From positions 1-8,050 of the forward strand of contig JAKABE010000130.1 in assembly GCA_021801945.1 (NCBI GenBank): a stretch of 8,050 nt of DNA, given 5' to 3'. Positions 1-7,579 of the stretch are shown here, in pieces. The DNA is from Acidobacteriota bacterium (lineage in GTDB: Bacteria > Acidobacteriota > Terriglobia > Terriglobales > Acidobacteriaceae). How positions within the stretch are numbered: position 1 is the first letter of the stretch; every line of letters begins with the position of its first letter. Made by a program: the position numbers and the translations under genes. Under the pieces are notes generated by a model, which saw only the letters and a program-made list of their open reading frames with translations, searched no databases and was not told the DNA's origin.

Positions 1-106
1 GAACCGCGGCGATGGCTATCAGCAGGATTTCCTCAAGAAGATGCTCGCGCGTCCGCTCGACTCGCGGATCGCGCAATTCCGACAGGTAGCGCAGGGGATT
101 TTCCAT
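1..106 (-). CDS. ISAs1-family transposase, N-terminal fragment (cut by window edge)
   Basis: Reading the minus strand from an ATG at 106 gives 35 open codons that run off the left edge. The peptide starts MENPLRYLSELRDPRVERTR and continues with a hydrophobic ILLIAIAAV stretch. This is the typical start of ISAs1-family (H-repeat-like) transposases: the short domain that precedes the DDE nuclease, with its 'L-x-DPR-x-x-R' motif followed by a helix like 'LLEILLIAIAAV'. The catalytic DDE domain would lie outside the window, so it cannot be judged whether the element is intact or a remnant. The start was chosen because the motif sits at the normal distance from it; the next upstream ATG (at 114) is in another frame. 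The family call rests on motif recognition in a short peptide but is quite specific. Confidence 0.85.
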   Translation of the reverse strand, partial: MENPLRYLSELRDPRVERTREHLLEEILLIAIAAV

Positions 107-152
107 ATCCCCATCGCATCGCTCTCTCAGGCCGTTGCATATAGCAACCCTG
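1..152 (-). mobile_element. Right-hand part of a probable ISAs1-family insertion sequence
   Basis: The transposase start lies at 106, so the element's end should be a few dozen bases further right. On the minus strand, position 152 begins CAGGGTTGC, which resembles the CAGGG-type tips I associate with ISAs1-family terminal inverted repeats. Just inside it, 134-138 (gttgc) and 144-148 (gcaac) form a short inverted repeat around atata. The partner end and any target-site duplication are outside the window, so the boundary is a guess. The strong promoter at 214-242 would lie outside the element. Confidence 0.4.
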
Positions 153-213
153 ATGATAGCCAACCTGATCCCCGGCCAAATTTAGATGCGTCGGCCCTGT
201 TCTGCCAAACGGA

Positions 214-242
214 TTGACCTCTCTGCCGGGCGCGCCTATACT
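214..242 (+). promoter_or_regulatory. Sigma70-type promoter of the first OmpH-like gene
   Basis: A -35 box TTGACC (214-219) and a -10 box TATACT (237-242) are separated by 17 bases, the optimal spacing. Each box differs from consensus by one base. Transcription would start near 249 and give a leader of about 160 nt before the ATG at 409. Confidence 0.75.
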
Positions 243-408
243 CCAGCTAGATAACGCCCTCGTTTTGGTTTGTGTCGTAGTCCGCCATCGTTCCTTTTGG
301 GATGCGGGGTTTGGCCCGAATAGATCGCCGGGGGTTGGCAAGATATCGGCCTGAGTTCGATCTGCGGTTCGAGAGCCGCCCGAAGTCTCAAAGGAGATTT
401 TCATTCGC
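243..408 (+). promoter_or_regulatory. Untranslated leader of the first OmpH-like gene, with ribosome binding site
   Basis: No convincing ORF is seen here. A small hairpin is possible at 364-379 (GCGGTT pairing with AGCCGC, including one G-U pair, around a CGAG loop), just upstream of the ribosome binding site AAAGGAG at 390-396. The site is a strong Shine-Dalgarno match but lies 12 bases from the ATG, longer than the usual 5-9. The same long spacing recurs in the other two copies. Confidence 0.55.
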
Positions 409-1056
409 ATGAAGTACCCGCTCGCATTTGTTCTTACGCTGGCGTCAGGCATGGTCCTGAGCGCTGCCGCCCAATCACCTGCGGCTCCGGCAACCACTCT
501 GGCCGCGCCGGTCAAGATCGCCGTGATCGAGTTCCAGACGGCCGTCGTCCAGACCAACGAATTTCAACGGAACATGGCCGATCTGCAGAAGAAGTACGGT
601 CCCCAGCGCGAACAACTCAAGGCGCTGAGTGACCAGATCGATACCATGACCAAGCAATTACAGGGGCAGGGGGCTACATTGAGCGCGGCCGAGCGCGCTT
701 CCCAAGCCAGCGCCATAGACACTAAGAAGAAGCAGTTGGACCGCGATGCGCAAGACGCTCAGAGCCAGTTCCAGCAGGATATGCAGAGCATGTTTACATC
801 GGTGGCCGCCAAGGTCTACGGCGTGATGTCGGACTACGTGAAGCAGAATGGGTACACCTTGGTGCTGGACGCCTCCCAGCAGCAGACGCCTATCCTCTAT
901 GCTGTCGATTCGAGCAATATTACCAAGGCCGTGTTGGACGCATACAACGTCAAGTCGGGCATACCGGCGCAGGCGGCTGTGCCAGCGGCCCCGATGCCCA
1001 ACCCTGCCGCCGCACCGAAACCGGCGCGAAGCCCAGCTCCCGCCGTGAGGCACTAA
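409..1056 (+). CDS. OmpH/Skp-family periplasmic protein, copy 1
   Basis: A 215-residue secreted protein of the OmpH family (Skp type), whose best-known member is a trimeric periplasmic chaperone that holds unfolded outer-membrane proteins. Residues 1-21 are a signal peptide (MK, hydrophobic core, then LSAAA before Gln22). The OmpH core runs from about residue 36 (KIAVIEFQ, the first beta strand) through a long charged, Gln/Lys-rich helical region (about 55-135, the coiled-coil tentacles in Skp) to the closing strand NGYTLVLDASQQQTP and helix. A Pro/Ala-rich tail of about 25 residues follows, absent from the shorter E. coli Skp. Compared by hand over 154 core residues it is about 62% identical to copy 2. 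It is not next to bamA or lpxD here, the usual skp setting, so a general Skp role is inferred. The start follows a strong ribosome binding site and begins the signal peptide. Confidence 0.93.
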   Translation: MKYPLAFVLTLASGMVLSAAAQSPAAPATTLAAPVKIAVIEFQTAVVQTNEFQRNMADLQKKYGPQREQLKALSDQIDTMTKQLQGQGATLSAAERASQASAIDTKKKQLDRDAQDAQSQFQQDMQSMFTSVAAKVYGVMSDYVKQNGYTLVLDASQQQTPILYAVDSSNITKAVLDAYNVKSGIPAQAAVPAAPMPNPAAAPKPARSPAPAVRH

Positions 1057-1131
1057 TTGGGGATGGGAAAAGGAATGGGCCGGCTTGGAGCGGGAAGGCT
1101 TCTAATTCCGCACGAGACTCGGCGCACGATG

Positions 1132-1168
1132 CTGCCGGCGGGCGAGCTAAGTGCCCGCTTGGCAGTTT
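1132..1168 (+). terminator. Terminator-like hairpin after OmpH-like copy 1
   Basis: CTGCC (1132-1136) pairs with GGCAG (1161-1165), and GCGGGC (1138-1143) pairs with GCCCGC (1153-1158). With one G-U pair and one bulged base this makes a stem of about 12 bp with a 9-nt loop. Only three Ts follow directly, then a T-rich run (ctggctttctt). It lies 76 nt past the stop codon, and its end touches the -35 box of the next promoter. The stem is strong but the T tract is weak. Confidence 0.5.
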
Positions 1169-1196
1169 GACTGGCTTTCTTCACCGCCCCTATAAT
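1167..1196 (+). promoter_or_regulatory. Strong sigma70-type promoter of the second OmpH-like gene
   Basis: A -35 box TTGACT (1167-1172) and a perfect -10 box TATAAT (1191-1196) are separated by 18 bases. The start would be near 1203, giving a leader of about 258 nt. Its presence shows that copy 2 need not be read through from copy 1. Confidence 0.78.
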
Positions 1197-1202
1197 CGCC
1201 AG

Positions 1203-1460
1203 TGGCTGATGATGACGTCACCGTCTGTGTCTTTTCTTGCCTCCGTGCCGGTCAGCGCGGAGTTTTACTCAAGAGACAGTGATGGAATGATGTTTAGAGG
1301 AGTTTAACGCGTTCGTGTGCGGCTTGCCCGCTGCCGCTGGGAAGCGGGTTTCATGGAGAGACCAAGAGGGCGTCACGCCGTCACGATGGGCGCGTACACG
1401 ATGAAGTCGCCCTGCACGATGGGCATCTGCACGGGATTTTCGAAGGAGTTTAGGAATCAG
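1203..1460 (+). promoter_or_regulatory. Long leader of OmpH-like copy 2
   Basis: The stretch 1057-1460 has no independent gene. Within the leader there is an 8-bp perfect palindrome TGACGTCA (1213-1220), placed about ten bases after the predicted start, where an operator could sit. There is also a hairpin of CCCGCT (1327-1332) with AGCGGG (1343-1348) followed by TTTC. The frame of copy 2 stays open upstream to a GTG at 1317, but those codons encode no signal peptide and have no orthologous counterpart in copy 1. I therefore treat them as leader. The ribosome binding site AAGGAG lies at 1443-1448, 12 bases from the ATG at 1461. Confidence 0.45.
1408..1448 (+). repeat. Leader block shared with copy 3 (unit A), with TGCACG direct repeats
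   Basis: The segment starts cgccctgcacg and ends with the ribosome binding site. It is largely the same as 2304-2344 and lies at nearly the same distance from the start codon (53 versus 54 bases). Inside it TGCACG occurs at 1413-1418 and again at 1428-1433, a 15-base period that is kept in the other unit. Looser similarity (agggcgt...cacgatg) continues further upstream, so the duplication that made copies 2 and 3 probably included this region. Confidence 0.6.
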
Positions 1461-2135
1461 ATGAAGCGCACGTTTGCATTCGTTGTTTTGTTGGCCTCGG
1501 GGTTGGTCCTGAGCGCCGCTGCCCAACCCGCAGCCGCTGCGGCAACGACCTCGACAGCCTCGTCCTCGCCGGCACCGAAGATTGCCGTCATAGCCTTTCA
1601 GGCGGCCGTGGCTGAAACCAACGAAGGCCGGCGGGACTTGGCCGATCTGGAGCAAAAGTTCGCGCCGCGGCAGGCGCAGCTCAGGGCCCTGAGCGATGAG
1701 ATCCAGACCGAGACCAAGCAATTGCAGGCGCAGTCCAGCACTCTGACGGATGTGCAACGCGCCAATCAAACCCGGGACATCCAAAACAAGCAGACGCAGC
1801 TGCAACGTTCTGCGCAAGACGCTCAGAGCGACTTCCAGACGGCCATGCAAAACCTTTACACCAGTCTGGCGGCCAAGGTTTATGACGTAATGGAAGCGTA
1901 TGCCAAACAGCACGGTTACACATTGGTGCTGGACTTTTCGCAGCAGCAATCCCCCGTGTTATATGCCGCAGACTCCGCGAATATCACCAACGCAGTGATT
2001 GCCGCCTACAACGCCAAGTCAGGCATTCCCGCGCCGCCCCCAGGGGGGGCGAACATGCCTCCCTCGGCGCCCCTGCCGCAACCCGGCGAACAAGCCGTGC
2101 CTGCGGCGCCCACCGCACATACCGCTGCGCACTAA
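1461..2135 (+). CDS. OmpH/Skp-family periplasmic protein, copy 2
   Basis: A 224-residue secreted OmpH-family protein. The signal peptide occupies about residues 1-21 (MKRTFAFVVLLASGLVLSAA), followed by an Ala/Ser/Thr-rich linker. The OmpH core runs from residue 40 (KIAVIAFQ) to about 190. It contains a long Gln-rich amphipathic helical part with repeated KQLQ/NKQTQL stretches and the closing HGYTLVLDFSQQQSP segment. A Pro/Gly/Ala-rich tail of about 34 residues ends the protein. By hand count it differs from copy 3 at 27 of 154 core positions (about 82% identity). The ATG at 1461 was preferred over the GTG at 1317 and ATG at 1353 in the same frame, because it starts the signal peptide, aligns with the starts of copies 1 and 3, and follows an AAGGAG site. 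The chaperone role is inferred from the family. Confidence 0.93.
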   Translation: MKRTFAFVVLLASGLVLSAAAQPAAAAATTSTASSSPAPKIAVIAFQAAVAETNEGRRDLADLEQKFAPRQAQLRALSDEIQTETKQLQAQSSTLTDVQRANQTRDIQNKQTQLQRSAQDAQSDFQTAMQNLYTSLAAKVYDVMEAYAKQHGYTLVLDFSQQQSPVLYAADSANITNAVIAAYNAKSGIPAPPPGGANMPPSAPLPQPGEQAVPAAPTAHTAAH

Positions 2136-2290
2136 AGCTCGGCGGGGCACAGCGTAGGCCCGGTACATGGGGTTGAGTGCGACTGCCCCGCTTGTGCCAA
2201 AGGCAGTAAGAACTGCCGCCGTGACTGGAAGGGGCGAAGATTTCAAGCTCCTCGCCGGCGCAGAGGGCGTGATGCCCACGATGTGGGGCC
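2136..2290 (+). other. Spacer between OmpH-like copies 2 and 3 with two inverted repeats
   Basis: An 8-bp perfect inverted repeat GCGGGGCA (2142-2149) / TGCCCCGC (2184-2191) encloses 34 bases. It starts soon after the stop codon of copy 2 but has no following T run. A tight hairpin GGCAGT (2202-2207) / ACTGCC (2212-2217) with an AAGA loop follows. Either could slow or end transcription. No gene is seen. Confidence 0.4.
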
Positions 2291-2296
2291 TATACT
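2291..2296 (+). promoter_or_regulatory. Possible -10 box for OmpH-like copy 3
   Basis: TATACT matches the -10 consensus at five of six positions and is the same hexamer as the copy 1 promoter; in both leaders cctatact is followed shortly by aacgccct. No -35 box is recognisable at 16-18 bases upstream, so this promoter is weak or depends on an activator. The equivalent place in copy 2 reads gtacac. Confidence 0.35.
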
Positions 2297-2303
2297 GTGA
2301 GAA

Positions 2304-2344
2304 CGCCCTGCACGTTGATCATTTGCACGGGATTTACAAAGGAG
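2304..2344 (+). repeat. Leader block shared with copy 2 (unit B), with TGCACG direct repeats
   Basis: This is the partner of 1408-1448. It starts with the same eleven bases (cgccctgcacg), carries TGCACG at 2309-2314 and 2324-2329 with the same 15-base period, then gggattt and the AAAGGAG ribosome binding site (2338-2344). The site lies 13 bases before the ATG at 2358. Confidence 0.6.
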
Positions 2345-2357
2345 TTATTGGATCCAG

Positions 2358-3011
2358 ATGAAGCGCGCGCTTGCCATTGTTGTCTTGTCGGCCTCAGGGC
2401 TGCTCCTGAGCGCCAATGCCCAGTCCCCGGCTGCTGCGGCAGCCGCATCGGCTCCAAGAACGAAGGTTGCGGTCATCGCCTTTCAAGTAGCCGTGGCTCA
2501 AACCAACGAAGGCCAGCGGGACTTCTCCGACCTGGAGCAGAAGTTCGCGCCGCAGCAGGCGCAACTCAAGACACTTAGTGATCAGATCCAGGCCGAGACA
2601 AAGCAGTTACAGGCGCAGGCCAACACCCTGACGGCGGTACAGCGAGCCAACCTATCGAGGGACATCCAAAACAAGCAGACGGAACTGGACCGCTCCGCGC
2701 AGAATGCCCGGAGCGACTTCCAGACGGCTATGCAGAACCTTTACACCAGCCTGGCCGCGAAGGTCTACGACGCGATGGAGACGTACGCCAAGCAACACGG
2801 CTACACGCTGGTACTGGACTTCTCGCAGCAGCAATCGCCGGTACTTTACGCTACCGCTGCCGCGAATATCACCAAGGCGGTGATTGACGCCTATAATGCG
2901 AAGTCGGGCATCCCCGCGCCGCCACAATCGGGCTCCAACCTGCCTCCTGCCGCGCCCCTGCCCCAACCTGGGGTGCATGCCGTGCCTGCTGTGCGCGCCG
3001 GAGCACACTAA
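2358..3011 (+). CDS. OmpH/Skp-family periplasmic protein, copy 3
   Basis: A 217-residue secreted OmpH-family protein, the closest paralogue of copy 2. It has a signal peptide (residues 1-21, ending S-A-N-A before Gln22, a good AXA cleavage site) and an Ala-rich linker. The OmpH core starts at residue 36 (KVAVIAFQ), with a long Gln/Lys-rich helical region and the HGYTLVLDFSQQQSP closing segment. The Pro-rich tail shares APLPQPG and AVPA with copy 2 and, like all three copies, ends in His. At a few positions (NITKAV, IDAYN) it agrees with copy 1 rather than copy 2. The ATG is supported by the AAAGGAG site and by alignment to the other starts. Members of this family bind client proteins as trimers in the periplasm; whether the three proteins form homo- or hetero-trimers cannot be seen. 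Confidence 0.93.
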   Translation: MKRALAIVVLSASGLLLSANAQSPAAAAAASAPRTKVAVIAFQVAVAQTNEGQRDFSDLEQKFAPQQAQLKTLSDQIQAETKQLQAQANTLTAVQRANLSRDIQNKQTELDRSAQNARSDFQTAMQNLYTSLAAKVYDAMETYAKQHGYTLVLDFSQQQSPVLYATAAANITKAVIDAYNAKSGIPAPPQSGSNLPPAAPLPQPGVHAVPAVRAGAH

Positions 3012-3020
3012 ACTTCGCTG

Positions 3021-3046
3021 CAACGCGGAATCAGCTCCGCGGGTTG
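3021..3046 (+). terminator. Terminator-like hairpin after OmpH-like copy 3
   Basis: CGCGGA (3024-3029) and TCCGCG (3036-3041) form a perfect 6-bp stem with a 6-nt loop. CAA/TTG can extend it across a two-base bulge. It starts ten bases after the stop codon. The following sequence (ggcttgttccctgttt) is only loosely T-rich, so termination strength is uncertain. Confidence 0.45.
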
Positions 3047-3381
3047 GGCTTGTTCCCTGTTTGCCGCGGCCCCCGCCGGCGACAGGAGGAATCGTTCACT
3101 TGGCTTCCAGGGAGGCGGGTCTTGAGCTGCCCTCCCGGTGGAAAAAAATGTGGATTTCTTTCTGGAATGATGTGCCGAGAGACGGAATAATCTCCTTGTC
3201 GGCCTGTGAGGGATGCTGTTCTTGGAGATAAGTTTTTATTTATCAATAAATTAATGATGGATGGGCAGATCCTGCTACTGCAAACTGGCTGCCAGTAGTC
3301 TGCCCGCAGGCTGACGGAGGTTTCCACAGCCGCAGATGAAAATTTAGTAACTAAAGTTCTAATCGATCTGTCACTGCACGG
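3047..3381. other. AT-rich intergenic region between converging genes
   Basis: No gene is seen in this stretch between the OmpH array and lepA. Parts of it (about 3140-3260 and 3335-3370) are clearly AT-richer than the surrounding DNA, including a run of seven As, an AT-only stretch around 3233-3253 with the near-palindrome ATTTATcaATAAAT (3238-3251), and TTTAGTaACTAAA (3343-3355). ATCTCC (3190-3195) and GGAGAT (3224-3229) could pair across a long loop just before a TTTTT run, which may act as a plus-strand backup terminator. Confidence 0.4.
3263..3305. repeat. Large inverted repeat, possible bidirectional hairpin downstream of lepA
   Basis: GGGCAGA (3263-3269) pairs with TCTGCCC (3299-3305). 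Directly inside, CTACTG (3275-3280) pairs with CAGTAG (3293-3298), giving 13 bp with one 5-base bulge and a 12-base loop. An alternative inner fold ACTGG-CTG-CCAGT (3284-3296) is also possible. No T run follows on either strand. It could stabilise or end the lepA transcript (77 bases past its stop), or be part of an interspersed repeat. Confidence 0.45.
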
Positions 3382-5190
<1,809 letters not shown>

Positions 5191-5445
5191 AGGAGGGCTG
5201 ATGGAAGGAATGCGATGCGCGGATTCTGCGCGCCCGCCCCGCCGTGGCGGGCCTCCATGGCATAGCTTATCATCGAGAGAGTGTCTGCGATGGCGCGACC
5301 ACCCGGAGCGACGAGCAGATGGCATGCGCACAGCTTGATGCGATGGCCAACCAGGGTCCGTGTTGATGCGGCGTAAGACCACGCGGGAGATGGCGTTGAG
5401 CTTCGTGCTTTTTCCTGCGCTAAGTGGAATTGTCTGTTGAATTGT
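5191..5445. promoter_or_regulatory. Divergent intergenic region of lepA and the transglycosylase gene
   Basis: Both genes must be started from here, but neither promoter is clear. For the plus strand, TTGAGC (5396-5401) with GCTAAG (5419-5424) at 17 bases is a weak candidate. For lepA no convincing box pair was found. A strong GC hairpin GCCCGCC (5232-5238) / GGCGGGC (5246-5252) with a 7-base loop would lie in the lepA leader about 40 bases before its start codon. Confidence 0.4.
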
Positions 5446-7419
5446 ATGCACTGGAAATCGATTCTGATGTGCGGCTGCCTCCTGCTGGCGCTGTTTGTGG
5501 AGGGCTGCGGGCCTTCGCGGTCCAAGAGCGCCGCGAAAGTCGCGCCACAGGCCATGGCGCCAGCCGCGCAGGAGACGCCCGCTGCACCAGCCGCGGCAGC
5601 GGCGAAGGCCAAACTCTCCGCCGCCGAGCAGCAACGCGTACGGCAGTTGATCCAGCAGGTGAACGTGGCCTATGCGGCCGGCGACGCTGACTATCGCCAG
5701 GGATTATTGCCGGAGGCCAAAACACAATTTGACCGCGCCATAGACATGATGCTCACCTCGGGCATTGACATCAAGGGCACTCCCGAGCTGGATGCGGAGT
5801 TCGAGCGCATCGTGGACAAGGTAAGCAATCTGGAGATGGAAGCCCTGAAACAAGGCAACGGCTTCGTGGCCAACGTGGAGCCTTCGCCTGCCGATGTGGC
5901 CAACGATGTGACCTTCAAAGTCGACCCCAATCTGATGGCCAAGGCCCGGGCAGATCTGGCCACCACTAAGTCCGATCTTCCCCTGGTGGTCAACGAATAT
6001 GTGGCCGCCTACATCAACTTCTTCGCCTACACGGAAAAGGGTCACAACACCCTGCTGCACGCCTTCGAACGCGCGGGAATGTATAAGGGAATGATCGAGC
6101 GCATTCTGGCGGAAGAGGGTCTGCCGCAGGACCTGATCTATTTGGCCGTGGCTGAATCGGGCTTTCAGCCGCGGGCCGTGAACTGGCGCTCCGGCGCAGG
6201 AGGGATGTGGCAGTTCATGCCGCACGGCGCCTATGGCCCGGCACGCAACCGCTATGTGGACGAGCGCTTCGATCCCGAGGAATCCACGCTGGCCTACGCC
6301 CGCTACATGAAGTTTCTCCACGACCAACTGGGTGACTGGTACCTGGCCATGGCGGCCTACGACTGGGGCGCGGGCAACGTGCAGCGCGCGGTGGCCAAGA
6401 CCGGCTACGCCGATTTCTGGCAGCTTTACCAGCGCCACGAGTTGCCCGCTGAAACCCAGAACTACGTGCCGGAGATTCTGGCGGCGATCATCATTGCCAA
6501 CCATCCCAAGCAGTATGGCTTTGATGACATTACGCTCGATCCTCCGGTGCTCACCGACACGGTGACCATCAACTATTCCGTCAATCTGCGCTTGGTTTCG
6601 GATCTGGTGGGCGCGCCGGTCAGCGAGCTGGAGGCGCTGAACCCCAGCCTGCTGCGTTCCGTTACGCCGCCGGACACCCCTTTCGATCTTCACCTGCCGG
6701 CGGGGACAGCGACGCTCTACAACGAACACATCGCTCTGATTCCCGAAGACAAGCGCGAAATGTGGCGCTACCACACGGTGAAGGCAGGCGACACGTTGGC
6801 TTCGGTGGCGCGTGAGTACCATGTGCCGGAGGCCGCTTTGGCGAGCGCCAACCAGATGCAGGAGTCCGCCAGCCTGGCGGATGCGACGGCCTTGGTGGTT
6901 CCGGTGCACTACGAGAACGAAGCTCTGGTGGGCGCCCGGTTCTACGTCGTGCGCAACGGCGATACGCTGGGCGGCATTGCCCGCCGCTTCGGGGTCTCGG
7001 TGAGCGAGCTGCGGATTTGGAACGGGATCCACGGCACGATGATCCGGGCGGGTCACCGCCTGTACGTGGCCGCTCCGGAGCGGGTGCGAGTGCGCTCGGC
7101 CGGCTATCGACAGCGCGGCTCTACAACCGCAACGGCCGCCAGCCGCGAAGAAGGCGTGACTCCGGTGGGTACAGGGGTGTACACCGTGCGCCGGGGCGAT
7201 ACGCTGAGCGCCATTGCCGGCCACTTCGGCGTCTCGATCGACGATCTGCGTCGATGGAACGGGATCCACGGTTCGGAGGTCCGGGCGGGCCGCCACTTGT
7301 ATGTGGCCGACCCGGCTCGTGTGCAGGGGCGCAGCGAAGTGGCTGAGCACAGGGAAACCGGAGCCCGCTCAGCCGATCCGTCTCCTAGACGGGGAAAGGG
7401 CGCTTCCGGCTCCCGGTAA
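5446..7419 (+). CDS. MltD-like lytic transglycosylase with three LysM domains, predicted lipoprotein
   Basis: A 657-residue envelope enzyme predicted to cleave the MurNAc-GlcNAc bond of peptidoglycan. The N-terminus is a hydrophobic signal ending FVEGC, a loose lipobox (Glu at -2 is unusual), so outer-membrane anchoring is likely but not certain. An Ala/Pro/Lys linker and a helical region of about 100 residues follow. The family 1 (SLT) catalytic domain spans about residues 200-340: catalytic Glu237 in [14 protein letters not shown], then [10 protein letters not shown] and [10 protein letters not shown], which place it in the MltD subgroup. Three LysM peptidoglycan-binding modules lie at about 442-487, 499-545 and 578-624; the last two are very similar. 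A short charged tail ends the protein. The start is either ATG 5446 or, three codons earlier, TTG 5437. AGTGGA (5423-5428) is 8 bases before the TTG, so the TTG is a real alternative. It could also be named as a generic LysM transglycosylase. Confidence 0.93.
   Translation: MHWKSILMCGCLLLALFVEGCGPSRSKSAAKVAPQAMAPAAQETPAAPAAAAAKAKLSAAEQQRVRQLIQQVNVAYAAGDADYRQGLLPEAKTQFDRAIDMMLTSGIDIKGTPELDAEFERIVDKVSNLEMEALKQGNGFVANVEPSPADVANDVTFKVDPNLMAKARADLATTKSDLPLVVNEYVAAYINFFAYTEKGHNTLLHAFERAGMYKGMIERILAEEGLPQDLIYLAVAESGFQPRAVNWRSGAGGMWQFMPHGAYGPARNRYVDERFDPEESTLAYARYMKFLHDQLGDWYLAMAAYDWGAGNVQRAVAKTGYADFWQLYQRHELPAETQNYVPEILAAIIIANHPKQYGFDDITLDPPVLTDTVTINYSVNLRLVSDLVGAPVSELEALNPSLLRSVTPPDTPFDLHLPAGTATLYNEHIALIPEDKREMWRYHTVKAGDTLASVAREYHVPEAALASANQMQESASLADATALVVPVHYENEALVGARFYVVRNGDTLGGIARRFGVSVSELRIWNGIHGTMIRAGHRLYVAAPERVRVRSAGYRQRGSTTATAASREEGVTPVGTGVYTVRRGDTLSAIAGHFGVSIDDLRRWNGIHGSEVRAGRHLYVADPARVQGRSEVAEHRETGARSADPSPRRGKGASGSR
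6943..7319 (+). repeat. Tandem LysM coding repeat, period 237 bp
   Basis: The second and third LysM modules start at 6943 and 7180, exactly 79 codons apart, and share long identical DNA runs, for example tggaacgggatccacgg at 7018-7034 and 7255-7271, and ggcgatacgctg at 6958 and 7195. The match extends into the linker after each module (tacgtggcc / tatgtggcc). This points to a duplication inside the gene. The first LysM module is much more diverged. Confidence 0.8.
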
Positions 7420-7462
7420 GGATGCTGCGCCTTGTGCCGGAACTGCCTCGGGCGTCCGACGC

Positions 7463-7497
7463 GGCCGGACCGCCAGCTTCTCAACCGTGGTCCGGTC
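7463..7497 (+). terminator. Terminator-like hairpin after the transglycosylase gene
   Basis: CCGGACC (7465-7471) pairs perfectly with GGTCCGG (7489-7495), extended by a G-U and a G-C pair to 9 bp, around a 17-base loop. It lies 43 bases past the stop codon. The following bases (ttcccgc) are poor in T, so it may need Rho or only protect the mRNA end. Confidence 0.45.
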
Positions 7498-7545
7498 TTC
7501 CCGCAGAAGTAAAAAAGCGCGGGGACCTCATTCTAGACTTGTATT

Positions 7546-7573
7546 TTGTCGCTCTTTATGCGCAAGCTATAAC
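7546..7573 (+). promoter_or_regulatory. Candidate promoter of the acidic/lysine-rich protein gene
   Basis: TTGTCG (7546-7551) and TATAAC (7568-7573) are 16 bases apart; the local sequence is AT-richer than its surroundings. ATGCG (7558-7562) and CGCAT (7576-7580) form an inverted repeat around the -10 box and could be an operator. The start would be near 7580, about 180 bases before the next gene. A perfect -35 hexamer TTGACA also occurs at 7690-7695 but has no -10 partner. Confidence 0.5.
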
Positions 7574-7579
7574 TACGCA

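Noticed and set aside
1353..1460. In-frame N-terminal extension of OmpH-like copy 2 from ATG 1353 or GTG 1317
   Set aside because: It would bury the signal peptide in the interior, and the equivalent leader of copy 3 is in a different frame relative to its gene. The similar peptides (PCT...ICTGF) follow from DNA homology of the leaders.
3238..3355. AT-rich palindromes ATTTATcaATAAAT and TTTAGTaACTAAA as terminators or operators
   Set aside because: Arms are short and AT-only with loops of one or two bases, so stable hairpins are unlikely; no T run is suitably placed.
5704..7350. 548-codon open frame on the minus strand opposite the transglycosylase gene
   Set aside because: Antisense shadow; rich in His, Arg, Gln and Val as expected from reverse reading, with no motif.
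5437..7419. TTG at 5437 as the certain start of the transglycosylase
   Set aside because: The spacing to AGTGGA is good, but that site is a weak match and the ATG three codons later gives a cleaner signal peptide. Left open as an alternative rather than adopted.
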